Below are positions 12,217 through 19,998 of a DNA stretch of 20,823 nucleotides, one piece after another. The first letter of the stretch is position 1, and the number at the start of each line of letters is the position of its first letter. The notes below the pieces were generated by a model, which worked only from the letters and a program-made list of their open reading frames with translations, searched no databases and was not told where the DNA came from. Source of the DNA: CAZGMC01 sp964526565 (lineage in GTDB: Bacteria; Pseudomonadota; Alphaproteobacteria; DSM-16000; Inquilinaceae); the NCBI GenBank assembly GCA_964526565.1, contig CAZGMC010000073.1, positions 1 to 20,823 of the forward strand, written 5' to 3'. Position numbers and translations under genes: made by a program.

Positions 12217-15018
12217 ATGACTGTTCGTTTTGATCGCTTGTGGCGGCGGGCCGGTCGGGTGTGCCTTGCGGCCGCCTGCGTGGTGGCACTGGGCGGCTGT
12301 GACCAGGGGGCGGGTCTGACCGATGCGGAATACCTGCAACGGGCGCAGGAACACATCGAGCAGGGCGATCTGGCCGCCGGCCTGATCGAGGCGCGCAATG
12401 CCGTGCAGGCGAACCCGGAGAACGCCGAGGCCCGGCGCCTGCTCGGCGAGCTGTTCCTGCTCACCGGCAACGCCGCCAGCGCCGAAAGCCAGTTGGTGCG
12501 GGCCCGCCAGATGGGGAGCGGCGACGAGTCCCTGGATATCCTGCTGGCCCGTGCCCGCCTGCTGCAGCAGAACTTCGAGGGCGTGCTGGACGATCTTGAG
12601 GACCCCGGCACCCTCGACTCGGATGCGAATGCCGATCGCCTTCTGCTGCGCGCCAGCGCCTTGCTGGCGACCGGCGAGACCGAGGCGGCGCGCGACGCCT
12701 ACACGCGCGTGCTCGCATTCGCGCCGCGCGCCGATGCCTATGCCGGCCTTGCCCGCCTGGGGCTGCTGGACAATGATTTGGGCGAGGTGGAGCGTCTGCT
12801 CGGGGAAGGGCAGGCACTGGCCCCCGACAACGCCGAGCTGCTGGCGATCGAGGGCGAGCTGGCGCTGCGCAGCGGCGACGCCGAGCGCGCCGAAAGCCGG
12901 TTCCGCCAGCTGCTGGAGAGCGGCCAGTCCAACGCCGCTGCCCGTCTTGGCGCGGCGCGCGCCATGATCGCGTCCGGCCGCTACGAGGACGCGGCAACCG
13001 AGCTGGACACCGTGCTCGAGCAGGCCCCGGACAGCACCATCGCCACCTACCTGCGTGCCGTGACGGCGTATGAGATGGGCGACTACTCCGAAGCCCAGGC
13101 ACAGGTGGACCGCGTTCTGGCCGTGGTGCCGGACAACGTGCCGGCGCTGCTGCTGGCCGGGGCTGCCGCCTATGCTCTGGATCAGAACGAGGTCGCGTTG
13201 AGCCATCTGAACCGGGCGCGGGCGCTGGACAGCGGCAACGCGGCCGTGCGCCGGCTGCTGGCCGCGGCGCAGATGCGGGCCGACCTGTACGATGAGGCGC
13301 TGGAGACGCTGGGCCCCGGCCTGGAGGCCGTCGGCGACGATGCCGAGCTGCTGACGATGGCCGGCATCGCGGCGCTGCGGGCGGGCAACGTCGTCGAGAG
13401 CGGGCGCCTGTTCGGCCGCGCGGTCGAGCAGCAACCGGACGACGCGCTGGCCCGGACTAGGCTGGGCCTGTTGCGGCTTGCCGAGGGCGAGGACCAGACC
13501 GCCATCGAGGAACTGGAACAGGCGCTGGCGCAGCAGCCCGACCTGGTTCAGGCCGAGGTGCTGCTGATCCTGGCGCTGATCCGCAACGACCAGTACGACC
13601 GCGCCGTCGAGCAGGCGCGGTCGCTGTCGGAGCAGCGGCCGGACAGCCCGATCGGGCCCGTTCTGGCCGGTATCGCCCATGCCTCCGCCGAAGACCGCGA
13701 GGCGGCGGAGGCGGCCTTCGAACAGGCCCTGGCCATCGAGCCCGGCTATCCCGACGCCGGCAACAACCTGGCCCTTCTGGCCCTGCTTGACGGCGAAACC
13801 GACGCAGCCCGCAGCCATTTCCAGCGGGTGCTCGATGTGCATCCGGGCCATCTGCCGACCTTGATGCGCCTGGCCAGGGTCGAGGCGGGCGCCGGCAACG
13901 AGCAGGCCGCCCGCGAGGCGCTGGAACGCGCGGTCGAGTTGAACTCCACCAGCGTCGAGGCGCGGGTGGTTCTGGCCCGCCTGCTTCTGGCTCAGAACGA
14001 TGCCGACGCGGCCATGACGGTCCTTCGTCCGGCGTTGCGCGGCAGCAACCAGCAGCCGGTACTGCTGGAGACGGCCGGACTGGCGCAGCTCGCGACGGGC
14101 CAGACCTCCGAGGCGATCCGTTCGTTCGAGGCCTTGACGCGGCAGCTGCCCGACCGCCCGGCGGCCTTCTTCCGGCTGGCCCAGGCCTACGAGGCGGCCG
14201 GCGATACCAGGGGCCTGCGCGAGGCCCTGGAGAGCGCGCTGCGCGTCGACGAGACCTATCTGGACGCCAGGCTGGCCTACGGGCGGCTGCAGCTCAGCGA
14301 GGGTCAGCTCGATGCCGCGGGCGAGACCGTCGGCGACCTGAAGGAGCTGGCGCCCGCTGACCCGCGCGTCGCCGACCTGGAGGCCCGCGTGCTGCTGGCG
14401 CGCAACCAACCGGAGGCGGCGGTCGAGGTGCTGCGCCGGGCGGTGGCCGGGCAGCCGAACACCGAGCTGGTGCGGCGGCTGGCCCAGGCCGAATGGTCGA
14501 TCGGCGAGCAGGAGGCGGCGCTGCAGACGCTGCGCGACTGGGTCGGCAGCAATGCGGACGATCTGGCGGCGCGGATGGTCCTGGCCGACTTCCTGCTGGC
14601 GCGGGACGAACTGCCGGCCGCCCGCGAGCAGTACACGGCGGTCGTCGACCGCATGCCGGACAACGTCGTCGCCCAGAACAACCTGGCCTGGGTGCTGGCC
14701 GAGCTGGGCGAGCCCGATGCGGCGTTGACCCACGCCGAACGGGCCTTCGAGGGCGCACCCGAAAACCCGATGGTCCTGGACACGCTTGGCATGATCCTGC
14801 TCGACCGCGGCGAGACCGATCGCGCCGTGGCGCTGCTCGAGGACGCCAATGCGGCGGCCGACGGCAGCCGCATGATCGCTGCCCACTATGCCAGCACCCT
14901 CGTCGCGGCTGGACGGGAAGACGAGGCACGGGAGATCCTTGAAGGGATCCTGTCCGACGATGCGATGTTCGATGGGCGAGCGGAGGCGGAAGCGCTGCTT
15001 GAAAGTCTGGGTCAATAG
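12217..15018 (+). CDS. prsT: TPR-repeat lipoprotein, PrsT type (exosortase/EPS associated)
   Basis: The 933-residue protein starts at ATG 12217 with AGGA five bases upstream. A basic n-region and hydrophobic stretch end in lipobox LGGC, giving a lipidated Cys28, so it is anchored in the envelope facing the periplasm. The rest is almost entirely tetratricopeptide-like helix pairs, about 25 or more, with recurrent patterns such as A-x-x-x-Y-x-x-A and A-L-x-x-x-P, from YLQRAQEHIEQGDLAAGLIE to the C-terminal ALLESLGQ. Length and the opening motif fit PrsT-type proteins found with XrtA/PEP-CTERM exosortase and exopolysaccharide genes, where they are thought to scaffold secretion or assembly. It follows the nucleotidyltransferase gene by 79 bases. 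Neither an exosortase nor a PEP-CTERM protein is in the window, so the family name rests on similarity and on the ligase downstream. Confidence 0.85.
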   Translation: MTVRFDRLWRRAGRVCLAAACVVALGGCDQGAGLTDAEYLQRAQEHIEQGDLAAGLIEARNAVQANPENAEARRLLGELFLLTGNAASAESQLVRARQMGSGDESLDILLARARLLQQNFEGVLDDLEDPGTLDSDANADRLLLRASALLATGETEAARDAYTRVLAFAPRADAYAGLARLGLLDNDLGEVERLLGEGQALAPDNAELLAIEGELALRSGDAERAESRFRQLLESGQSNAAARLGAARAMIASGRYEDAATELDTVLEQAPDSTIATYLRAVTAYEMGDYSEAQAQVDRVLAVVPDNVPALLLAGAAAYALDQNEVALSHLNRARALDSGNAAVRRLLAAAQMRADLYDEALETLGPGLEAVGDDAELLTMAGIAALRAGNVVESGRLFGRAVEQQPDDALARTRLGLLRLAEGEDQTAIEELEQALAQQPDLVQAEVLLILALIRNDQYDRAVEQARSLSEQRPDSPIGPVLAGIAHASAEDREAAEAAFEQALAIEPGYPDAGNNLALLALLDGETDAARSHFQRVLDVHPGHLPTLMRLARVEAGAGNEQAAREALERAVELNSTSVEARVVLARLLLAQNDADAAMTVLRPALRGSNQQPVLLETAGLAQLATGQTSEAIRSFEALTRQLPDRPAAFFRLAQAYEAAGDTRGLREALESALRVDETYLDARLAYGRLQLSEGQLDAAGETVGDLKELAPADPRVADLEARVLLARNQPEAAVEVLRRAVAGQPNTELVRRLAQAEWSIGEQEAALQTLRDWVGSNADDLAARMVLADFLLARDELPAAREQYTAVVDRMPDNVVAQNNLAWVLAELGEPDAALTHAERAFEGAPENPMVLDTLGMILLDRGETDRAVALLEDANAAADGSRMIAAHYASTLVAAGREDEAREILEGILSDDAMFDGRAEAEALLESLGQ

Positions 15019-15140
15019 GCGGGAGGCGTGGCGAGCGGACGCCTGCGTGCAGGATGGCGTGGCGCCGCCGCAGCCATGCTTTCGTGGGGCTTCCTGGCGG
15101 CGCTGCGCTCGCCATGTCGGTGCCGGTGACTGTCGTTTAC

Positions 15141-15213
15141 AGGCGCGTAGCTCAGTGGAAGAGCGCTGCCGTTACAAGGCAGAGGACGGGGGTTCGATTC
15201 CCTTCCGCGCCTA
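15141..15213 (+). tRNA. tRNA-Val (anticodon TAC), slightly irregular
   Basis: A seven-pair acceptor stem joins 15141-15147 with 15206-15212. The D arm has GCTC/GAGC. The anticodon stem CTGCC/GGCAG closes the loop GTTACAA, with anticodon TAC at 15173-15175 (valine GTA codons). The T loop is TTCGATT. Two oddities: the 3' strand of the T stem has one base too many between loop and acceptor, and position 32 is G instead of a pyrimidine. No CCA is encoded. It may be a functional divergent copy or a decaying one. Confidence 0.75.
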
Positions 15214-15248
15214 TCAGGGTCCAGGCCGTGCCATCGTGATGGGGCGAA

Positions 15249-16589
15249 ATGCGTGACCTGTTCATCACGATGATCGTGCTGGGGACGATCCCCTTGACGC
15301 TGGTCCGGCCGTTCGTCGGGCTCGTCATGTGGACGTGGCTGTCGCTGATGACCCCGCACCGGCTGACCTGGGGGTTTGCGTACGACTATCCGTTCGTTCA
15401 GCTCGTGGCCCTGGTGACGATGGGGGCATGGCTGTTCTACAGGCACAAGCGCTCGCTGCCACCGAACGCGCCGATGGTCCTGTTCATCTCGTTCACCCTA
15501 TGGGGCGCCATTACGACGGTCTTTGCGTACGATCTCCAGTTGTCGTTCGACCGTTTCGTCTATGTCATGAAGATGTTTGCCCTGGCGTACTTCATAATAT
15601 TGACGGTGCGCAGCCGCGAGGAAATCCATATTCTGGCATGGGTGGTGGCCATTTCCATCGGCTTTTTCTCCATAAAGGGGGGCGTGTTTTCGATAATTAC
15701 AGGCGGGAACCACCGCGTTTTTGGCCCTTTGGGCAGCTTCATTGCGGACAACAACCAGATGGCTCTGGCCACGCTGATGGTCATGCCGCTGATGCGCTAC
15801 CTGCAGCTGAATTCGGCAGATAGACTGCTCAGGATCGGGCTGGGGTTTGCGCTGGTGTTCTCCATAATTTCCGTGCTGGGATCCTATTCGCGCGGCGCCT
15901 TCCTCGGGCTGGGTGCAATGCTGTTCGTGCTCGTCATGAAGTCGCGACGAAAGCTCATGTTCGGGGTCATCGTCCTGGTTGGGCTGGGCGGCAGCCTGAT
16001 GTTCCTGCCCGAGCAGTGGTGGGATCGCATGGCGACGATCGAGACCTATGAGGAGGACGCGTCGGCGCAGGGGCGGTTCAGTGCGTGGGGCTTCGCCATC
16101 GACGTGGCCGTCAGCCGTCCGCTGACCGGCGGCGGCTTCGACATCTTCAGTTCTGCCGCTGCGTCCGAGCAGTACCGGCCCGGCGAGAGGCGGCTGCAGG
16201 CGCACAGCATCATCTTCCAGGTCCTCGGCGAGCACGGCTTCATCGGCCTGTTCCTTTTCCTGATGCTCGGCGTCACGGTGTGGACGACAGGCAGTCGCAT
16301 TGAAAGACAGGCGCGTGACCGGCCCGACCTGCACTGGGCAGGGGATCTGGCGGCCATGATCAAGGTCGGACTGGTGGGCTATTTTGCGGCCGGACTGTTC
16401 TTGAATCTGGCGTTTTTCGACCTTCTCTATGTCATGCTGGCCATGATGATCGTGACGGCAGACTATGTGACCAGGGAGATCGCCGCGGCCGCCGGACCTG
16501 CCCGGGCGCCGTGGCGCCAACGACCCGCCGTCGCCCCGCAGTTGTCCCGGCCGGGCCTCGGGGACGCTGCCCCGGTACGGCGCCAGTGA
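15249..16589 (+). CDS. O-antigen ligase-like polymerase, exosortase A-associated type
   Basis: The 446-residue polytopic inner-membrane protein has about ten to twelve hydrophobic segments. Its N-terminus (MRDLFITMIVLGTIPLTLVR, then MWTWLSLMTPHRLTWGFAY) matches the exosortase A-associated 'O-glycosylation ligase' subgroup. Other family features are GPLGSFIADNNQMAL, the SYSRGAFLGLGAM block and a long periplasmic loop with RFSAWGFAIDVA, RPLTGGGFDIF and AHSIIFQVLGEHGFIGL, the Wzy_C ligase motif region with its conserved histidine. Such proteins polymerise or ligate undecaprenyl-linked sugar chains in the periplasm. The gene starts 35 bases after the tRNA. Together with PrsT it ties the region to exosortase-type exopolysaccharide loci. 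Acceptor and sugar are unknown. Confidence 0.9.
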   Translation: MRDLFITMIVLGTIPLTLVRPFVGLVMWTWLSLMTPHRLTWGFAYDYPFVQLVALVTMGAWLFYRHKRSLPPNAPMVLFISFTLWGAITTVFAYDLQLSFDRFVYVMKMFALAYFIILTVRSREEIHILAWVVAISIGFFSIKGGVFSIITGGNHRVFGPLGSFIADNNQMALATLMVMPLMRYLQLNSADRLLRIGLGFALVFSIISVLGSYSRGAFLGLGAMLFVLVMKSRRKLMFGVIVLVGLGGSLMFLPEQWWDRMATIETYEEDASAQGRFSAWGFAIDVAVSRPLTGGGFDIFSSAAASEQYRPGERRLQAHSIIFQVLGEHGFIGLFLFLMLGVTVWTTGSRIERQARDRPDLHWAGDLAAMIKVGLVGYFAAGLFLNLAFFDLLYVMLAMMIVTADYVTREIAAAAGPARAPWRQRPAVAPQLSRPGLGDAAPVRRQ

Positions 16590-16644
16590 CTGGGGCGCCG
16601 TCCGGAGGCGCGGCGATCGGCGTCGCAAGCATGGGGAGGCGGGC

Positions 16645-16896
16645 ATGTTGCAGCCGCACGAACGCCAGGCACTTGGATTCCTGTTGCGCCACCTCTGCCA
16701 TGGCACCGTGGGCGGCTTCGTCTTCGGCGGCATGCTGCTGTGGCTGGATTTCGCCAGCCTGCGCACGCTGATTGCAACCTCCGACAACCCGCTGCTCTAC
16801 GGTTTCATGCTGTTCTTCGGGCTGTTCGTCACGTTCGGCAGCGTCGGCATGGGAGTCGGCGTCATGTCACTGACGGACGAGGAGGGCAGGCGCTAG
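16645..16896 (+). CDS. Small two-span inner-membrane protein, unknown function
   Basis: The 83-residue product has two hydrophobic helices, about residues 20-40 (GGFVFGGMLLWLDFASL) and 50-74 (LLYGFMLFFGLFVTFGSVGM), and short charged ends. Its ATG has GGGGAGG five bases upstream, an excellent ribosome binding site, which supports a real gene. I recall similar short membrane proteins in alphaproteobacteria without known function. It follows the ligase-like gene by 55 bases and converges with the phasin-like gene. Confidence 0.8.
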   Translation: MLQPHERQALGFLLRHLCHGTVGGFVFGGMLLWLDFASLRTLIATSDNPLLYGFMLFFGLFVTFGSVGMGVGVMSLTDEEGRR

Positions 16897-16983
16897 AACC
16901 GGGCTGCGGCGGCTGCATCCGTCCGGGCCGGGGATGCCGACTGGCGCAGGATGGCCGTGGTCTGCCTGCTCCCGCCACCGGGA

Positions 16984-17718
16984 CTAGTGGTCCTTGTGCT
17001 CGTCCGCGGCCGGCTCCGGCTGTGGTGCCGCTGCGGCGGCGGGTTCCTCGGCAGGCTGCTCGGGGGCGGGCTCTGCCTGTTGGTCCTGGGCGGGGTCGGC
17101 CGGCTGCGGCGGCTCAGGAGCGGGTTCGGAGGTCGCCAGTGGCTCTTCCGGCGGAGGCCCGCCGGCCGGCATGATGTCGGCGGCGCTTTGCGGTGGCGGC
17201 GGTTCCGGCGGTTCCGGCGGTTCCGTTTCCGGCGGCGGGGTCGGTTCAGTCGCCTGAGCCTGGGGCACCTCGGATGCCGCTTCTGCGGTCTGCTGCTTCG
17301 CGGCGGCAGCGGCCTCGGCGGCGGCGGCGGCGGCGACCTCGGCGGCGGCCTGCTCACCGCCGGCGGCCTGATCGGCGGCGGCGGTCGTGGCGGCGGCCGT
17401 GGTCTCCATCATGTCCGTCGGCACCATCGCTCCCTGGCGCAGCAGCATCTCGCTGGAGCCTTGCAGCAGCCAGCGGGACAGCTCCGCCATCTTGCTCATG
17501 TCGGTGACGATGCGCTGCGATTCGGCGACCATCCAGTCCTGATAGACGGCGATGGCGTCCAGCGGCGTGCGGCAGGCGGCCAGGCTGCGCGCCATCCGCA
17601 CCGACGTTTCCGCGCGCGCCACCGCCTGCTCGTACCCCATGCGGACCAGTTCACGGAGCTTTTCCGTGGCGCCCGGAAACTGGTGAAACGCGATACCCGA
17701 GCGAAAATCCTCATCCAT
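16984..17718 (-). CDS. Phasin-like protein with long Ala/Pro/Glu-rich tail
   Basis: Starting at the ATG 17718-17716, preceded by AAGGAG twelve bases upstream, the protein has 244 residues. Residues 15-95 form an amphipathic helical region with YEQAVARAETSVRMARSL and PLDAIAVYQDWMVAESQRI, then MAELSRWLLQ, as in phasins that coat polyhydroxyalkanoate granules. From about residue 110 the sequence is low complexity: alanine-rich, then Pro/Glu-rich (PPETEPPEPPEPPPP) up to HKDH. Such a tail is common among alphaproteobacterial phasin-like proteins and is probably disordered. No polymer synthase gene is in the window, so a granule role is inferred from the family only. An in-frame extension upstream to 17910 exists but has no phasin features. 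Confidence 0.8.
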   Translation of the reverse strand: MDEDFRSGIAFHQFPGATEKLRELVRMGYEQAVARAETSVRMARSLAACRTPLDAIAVYQDWMVAESQRIVTDMSKMAELSRWLLQGSSEMLLRQGAMVPTDMMETTAAATTAAADQAAGGEQAAAEVAAAAAAEAAAAAKQQTAEAASEVPQAQATEPTPPPETEPPEPPEPPPPQSAADIMPAGGPPPEEPLATSEPAPEPPQPADPAQDQQAEPAPEQPAEEPAAAAAPQPEPAADEHKDH

Positions 17719-18032
17719 GGTCGTCTCGATCTCCTTGCAGGGCGGCAGGGCGCGGGCCGTCGGCTGGGCGCGGCAGCGACGCACCGGGGCCCGGGTTGCG
17801 GCGATGATTCCCTTTCCGCTGCGCCGCAGCAACCATCTTTGTGCCGCGCGACCGGAACGGTGCGGCGCGGTGGTCCGTTGCAACCGTGACGTCGCCGGCG
17901 ATCGAGTCACGACGGGTCGCGGCCCGGCGCTCCGGGGCGTCGCATCCGGTCACAATCTTGCGACCGACGCGGCCGGTCGCCAGTTTCGGGACAAACAAGC
18001 GCATAGATCCACACTTGGGGCTGAGGGGTACC
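17719..18032. other. 314-bp divergent intergenic region, no gene recognised
   Basis: The region separates the divergently transcribed phasin-like and pcm genes and must contain both promoters. I find no convincing -35/-10 pair, operator palindrome or small coding frame in it. The GAGGGG at 18023-18028 is the ribosome binding site of pcm. Confidence 0.6.
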
Positions 18033-18725
18033 ATGCCACAAGATTCGTCGGACGCGGAACGGGCCGCCCTGCTCGCAGCCATCGCCGATGAGGTCGCGGC
18101 AACCCGCGCCTGGCTGGGCCGCGATGCGCTGGCGCCCGAGGTGATGGCGGCCATGGGGCGGGTGCCGCGGGAGGCCTTCGTCCCGCCGGAGCAGCGCCGC
18201 TATGCCTGTGACAACCGGCCGCTGCCGATCGGCCACGGCCAGACCATCTCGCAGCCATACATGGTCGCCGTCATGACCGACCTGGCCACCGGCGGCCATG
18301 CCGGCCGCGTGCTGGAGGTCGGCACCGGCTGCGGCTATCAGGCGGCGGTGCTGGCCGAGGTGGCCGACGCGGTGTACTCCATCGAGGTGGTGCCGGAACT
18401 GGCCGCCGCGGCGCAGGAACGGCTGCGGGGCCTGGGCTACGACACCGTTCACGTGCGCACCGGCAACGGCGCCGACGGCTGGCCGGAGCATGCGCCCTAT
18501 GATGCCATCATCGTGACTGCGGCATCGGGTCGTGGCGTGCCGCCGGCGCTGGTCGATCAGCTTGCCCCCGGCGGGCGGCTGATCATTCCGGTCGAATCGC
18601 CCGGCACGCACCGGGCGACGCTGTTCATGTCCTCGTCGCAGCACCTGATGCTCGTCACCCGCGACGAGGCCGGCCAGGTGCGCGAAGAGCCGGTGCTGCC
18701 GGTCGCCTTCGTGCCGCTGGTCTGA
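18033..18725 (+). CDS. pcm: Protein-L-isoaspartate O-methyltransferase
   Basis: This cytoplasmic SAM-dependent enzyme methylates L-isoaspartyl residues that arise by ageing of Asn and Asp, starting their repair. The 230-residue protein shows the family hallmarks: VPREAFVPPEQRRYACDNRPL (44-64), the substrate loop GHGQTISQPYMVA (67-79), SAM-binding motif I VLEVGTGCGYQAAVLA (93-108), YSIEVVPELA (motif after strand 2) and YDAIIVTAA (motif II). The C-terminal part PPALVDQLAPGGRLIIPV is also typical. GAGGGG five bases upstream of ATG 18033 sets the start. It converges with ctaA, with only eight bases between the stop codons and no obvious terminator. Confidence 0.95.
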   Translation: MPQDSSDAERAALLAAIADEVAATRAWLGRDALAPEVMAAMGRVPREAFVPPEQRRYACDNRPLPIGHGQTISQPYMVAVMTDLATGGHAGRVLEVGTGCGYQAAVLAEVADAVYSIEVVPELAAAAQERLRGLGYDTVHVRTGNGADGWPEHAPYDAIIVTAASGRGVPPALVDQLAPGGRLIIPVESPGTHRATLFMSSSQHLMLVTRDEAGQVREEPVLPVAFVPLV

Positions 18726-18733
18726 TCCCCGGT

Positions 18734-19849
18734 TCAGGCCGGGCGCGCCGCTGCCGATGCCGCCGCCGGCGCCGTGGTGGCGTGGGCGAAGGCCAGCAGC
18801 AGGGTGAGCAGGACCAGCGCCCCCGCCTGGTGCGCGGCGGCCAGCGGAATCGGCACGTACAGCAGCAGCGTGGCAATGCCCAGCCCGATCTGGACCAGCA
18901 CCATGATGCCGGCCGCCCTTGCCAGACCGCCGATCAGCCCGGCCTCGCGATCGATGCCGGAGGCTGCCACCTGCCGGCCGCGCCACCACAGCGCCAGCAC
19001 GGCGAGGCCCGTCACGATGCCGAGCCAGCGGTGCACGAACTGCACCATGGCGGTGTTCTCGAACAGGTTCAGCCAGACCGGCGTGAGCGACAGCGCCTCC
19101 GGCGGCAGCACCCGCCCGTCCATCAGCGGGAAGGTATTGTAGGCCAGTCCGGCGTCGATGCCGGCGACCAGCGCGCCCCAGAAGATCGTCACCGCGACGA
19201 CGGCGACCGCCGCCCAGGCGTGCCGGTGCACCGCGGCCGCACCCGCCGGCATTGCCAAGCGCCGCGCGTCGCGCCGCGCGCCGCGCAGCAGGTCGAGCAC
19301 CAGCCAGACCAGCAGCCCGTAGATCAGCACCGCCAGGCTGAGGTGGGCGGCCAGCCGGTACTGGCTGACCGACGGCCGGTCGACCAGCCCGCTCATCACC
19401 ATGTACCAGCCGAGCACGCCCTGCAGTGCACCCAGGACCAGCAGGCCGGCCAGCTTCGGCAGCAGCGGGCGCGGGACCCGGCCGCTCGCCCAGAACCACA
19501 GGAAGGGCACGGCGAACACGACCCCGATCAGCCGCCCCCACAGCCGGTGGAACCACTCCCAGAAGAAGATCTCCTGGAACTGGGCCAGGGTCATGCCGGC
19601 GTTGTTGATGCGGTACTCCGGCGTCTGGCGGTAGAGATCGAACACGCGCTGCCATTCGGCGTCGCTCAGCGGCGGCAGCGTGCCGATCAGCGGTCGCCAT
19701 TCGACCATCGACAGGCCGGACTCGGTCAGCCGCGTGATGGCGCCGATGATCGTCATGGCGAACACCATGGCAGCGCAGATCAGCAGCCAGACGGCGATCG
19801 GGCGGGTGTCGCGGGCGGTGGTCCCGGCGGAAAAGGCGACGGCGGTCAC
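18734..19849 (-). CDS. ctaA: Heme A synthase (COX15/CtaA)
   Basis: This inner-membrane enzyme oxidises the C8 methyl group of heme O to a formyl group, making heme A for aa3-type cytochrome oxidase. The 371-residue protein has eight predicted helices in two similar halves and the four conserved histidines H101 (WEWFHRLWGR), H169 (AAHLSLA), H273 (FVHRWLGI) and H340 (AAHQAGAL). The N-terminal AITRLTESGLSMVEW and the GMTLAQFQEIFFWEW segment are typical of the alphaproteobacterial/mitochondrial group. The start is GTG at 19849-19847; a GGGAGG site lies upstream. Its presence implies an aerobic respiratory chain with a heme-A oxidase. Confidence 0.95.
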   Translation of the reverse strand: MTAVAFSAGTTARDTRPIAVWLLICAAMVFAMTIIGAITRLTESGLSMVEWRPLIGTLPPLSDAEWQRVFDLYRQTPEYRINNAGMTLAQFQEIFFWEWFHRLWGRLIGVVFAVPFLWFWASGRVPRPLLPKLAGLLVLGALQGVLGWYMVMSGLVDRPSVSQYRLAAHLSLAVLIYGLLVWLVLDLLRGARRDARRLAMPAGAAAVHRHAWAAVAVVAVTIFWGALVAGIDAGLAYNTFPLMDGRVLPPEALSLTPVWLNLFENTAMVQFVHRWLGIVTGLAVLALWWRGRQVAASGIDREAGLIGGLARAAGIMVLVQIGLGIATLLLYVPIPLAAAHQAGALVLLTLLLAFAHATTAPAAASAAARPA

Positions 19850-19998
19850 GGTGGCATGGTCCTCCCTGGCGGGACATGGTCTAGCAGATAAGGCCGCGGC
19901 CGGTGGCGGTTACGATCTTGCGGCCGAGGGTCGCATGCCGCCGTATCGCCGGCAGCGCCGCCGGCCTATGATGGCCGGCCAACCAGGAAGAGCTCCAC

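Noticed and set aside
12082..15015. Very long open frame antisense to the TPR lipoprotein gene
   Set aside because: Its product is rich in Gln, Arg, Gly and His without domain structure, as expected for the shadow of a high-GC gene; the plus-strand frame has lipobox, TPR periodicity and ribosome site.
15054..15239. Small plus-strand frame across the tRNA
   Set aside because: Its residues AQWKSAAVTRQRTGVRF are the usual artefact of translating a tRNA gene.
16914..16941. Short GCATCC/GGATGC stem between convergent genes as a terminator
   Set aside because: Only six pairs with a long loop and no T tract.
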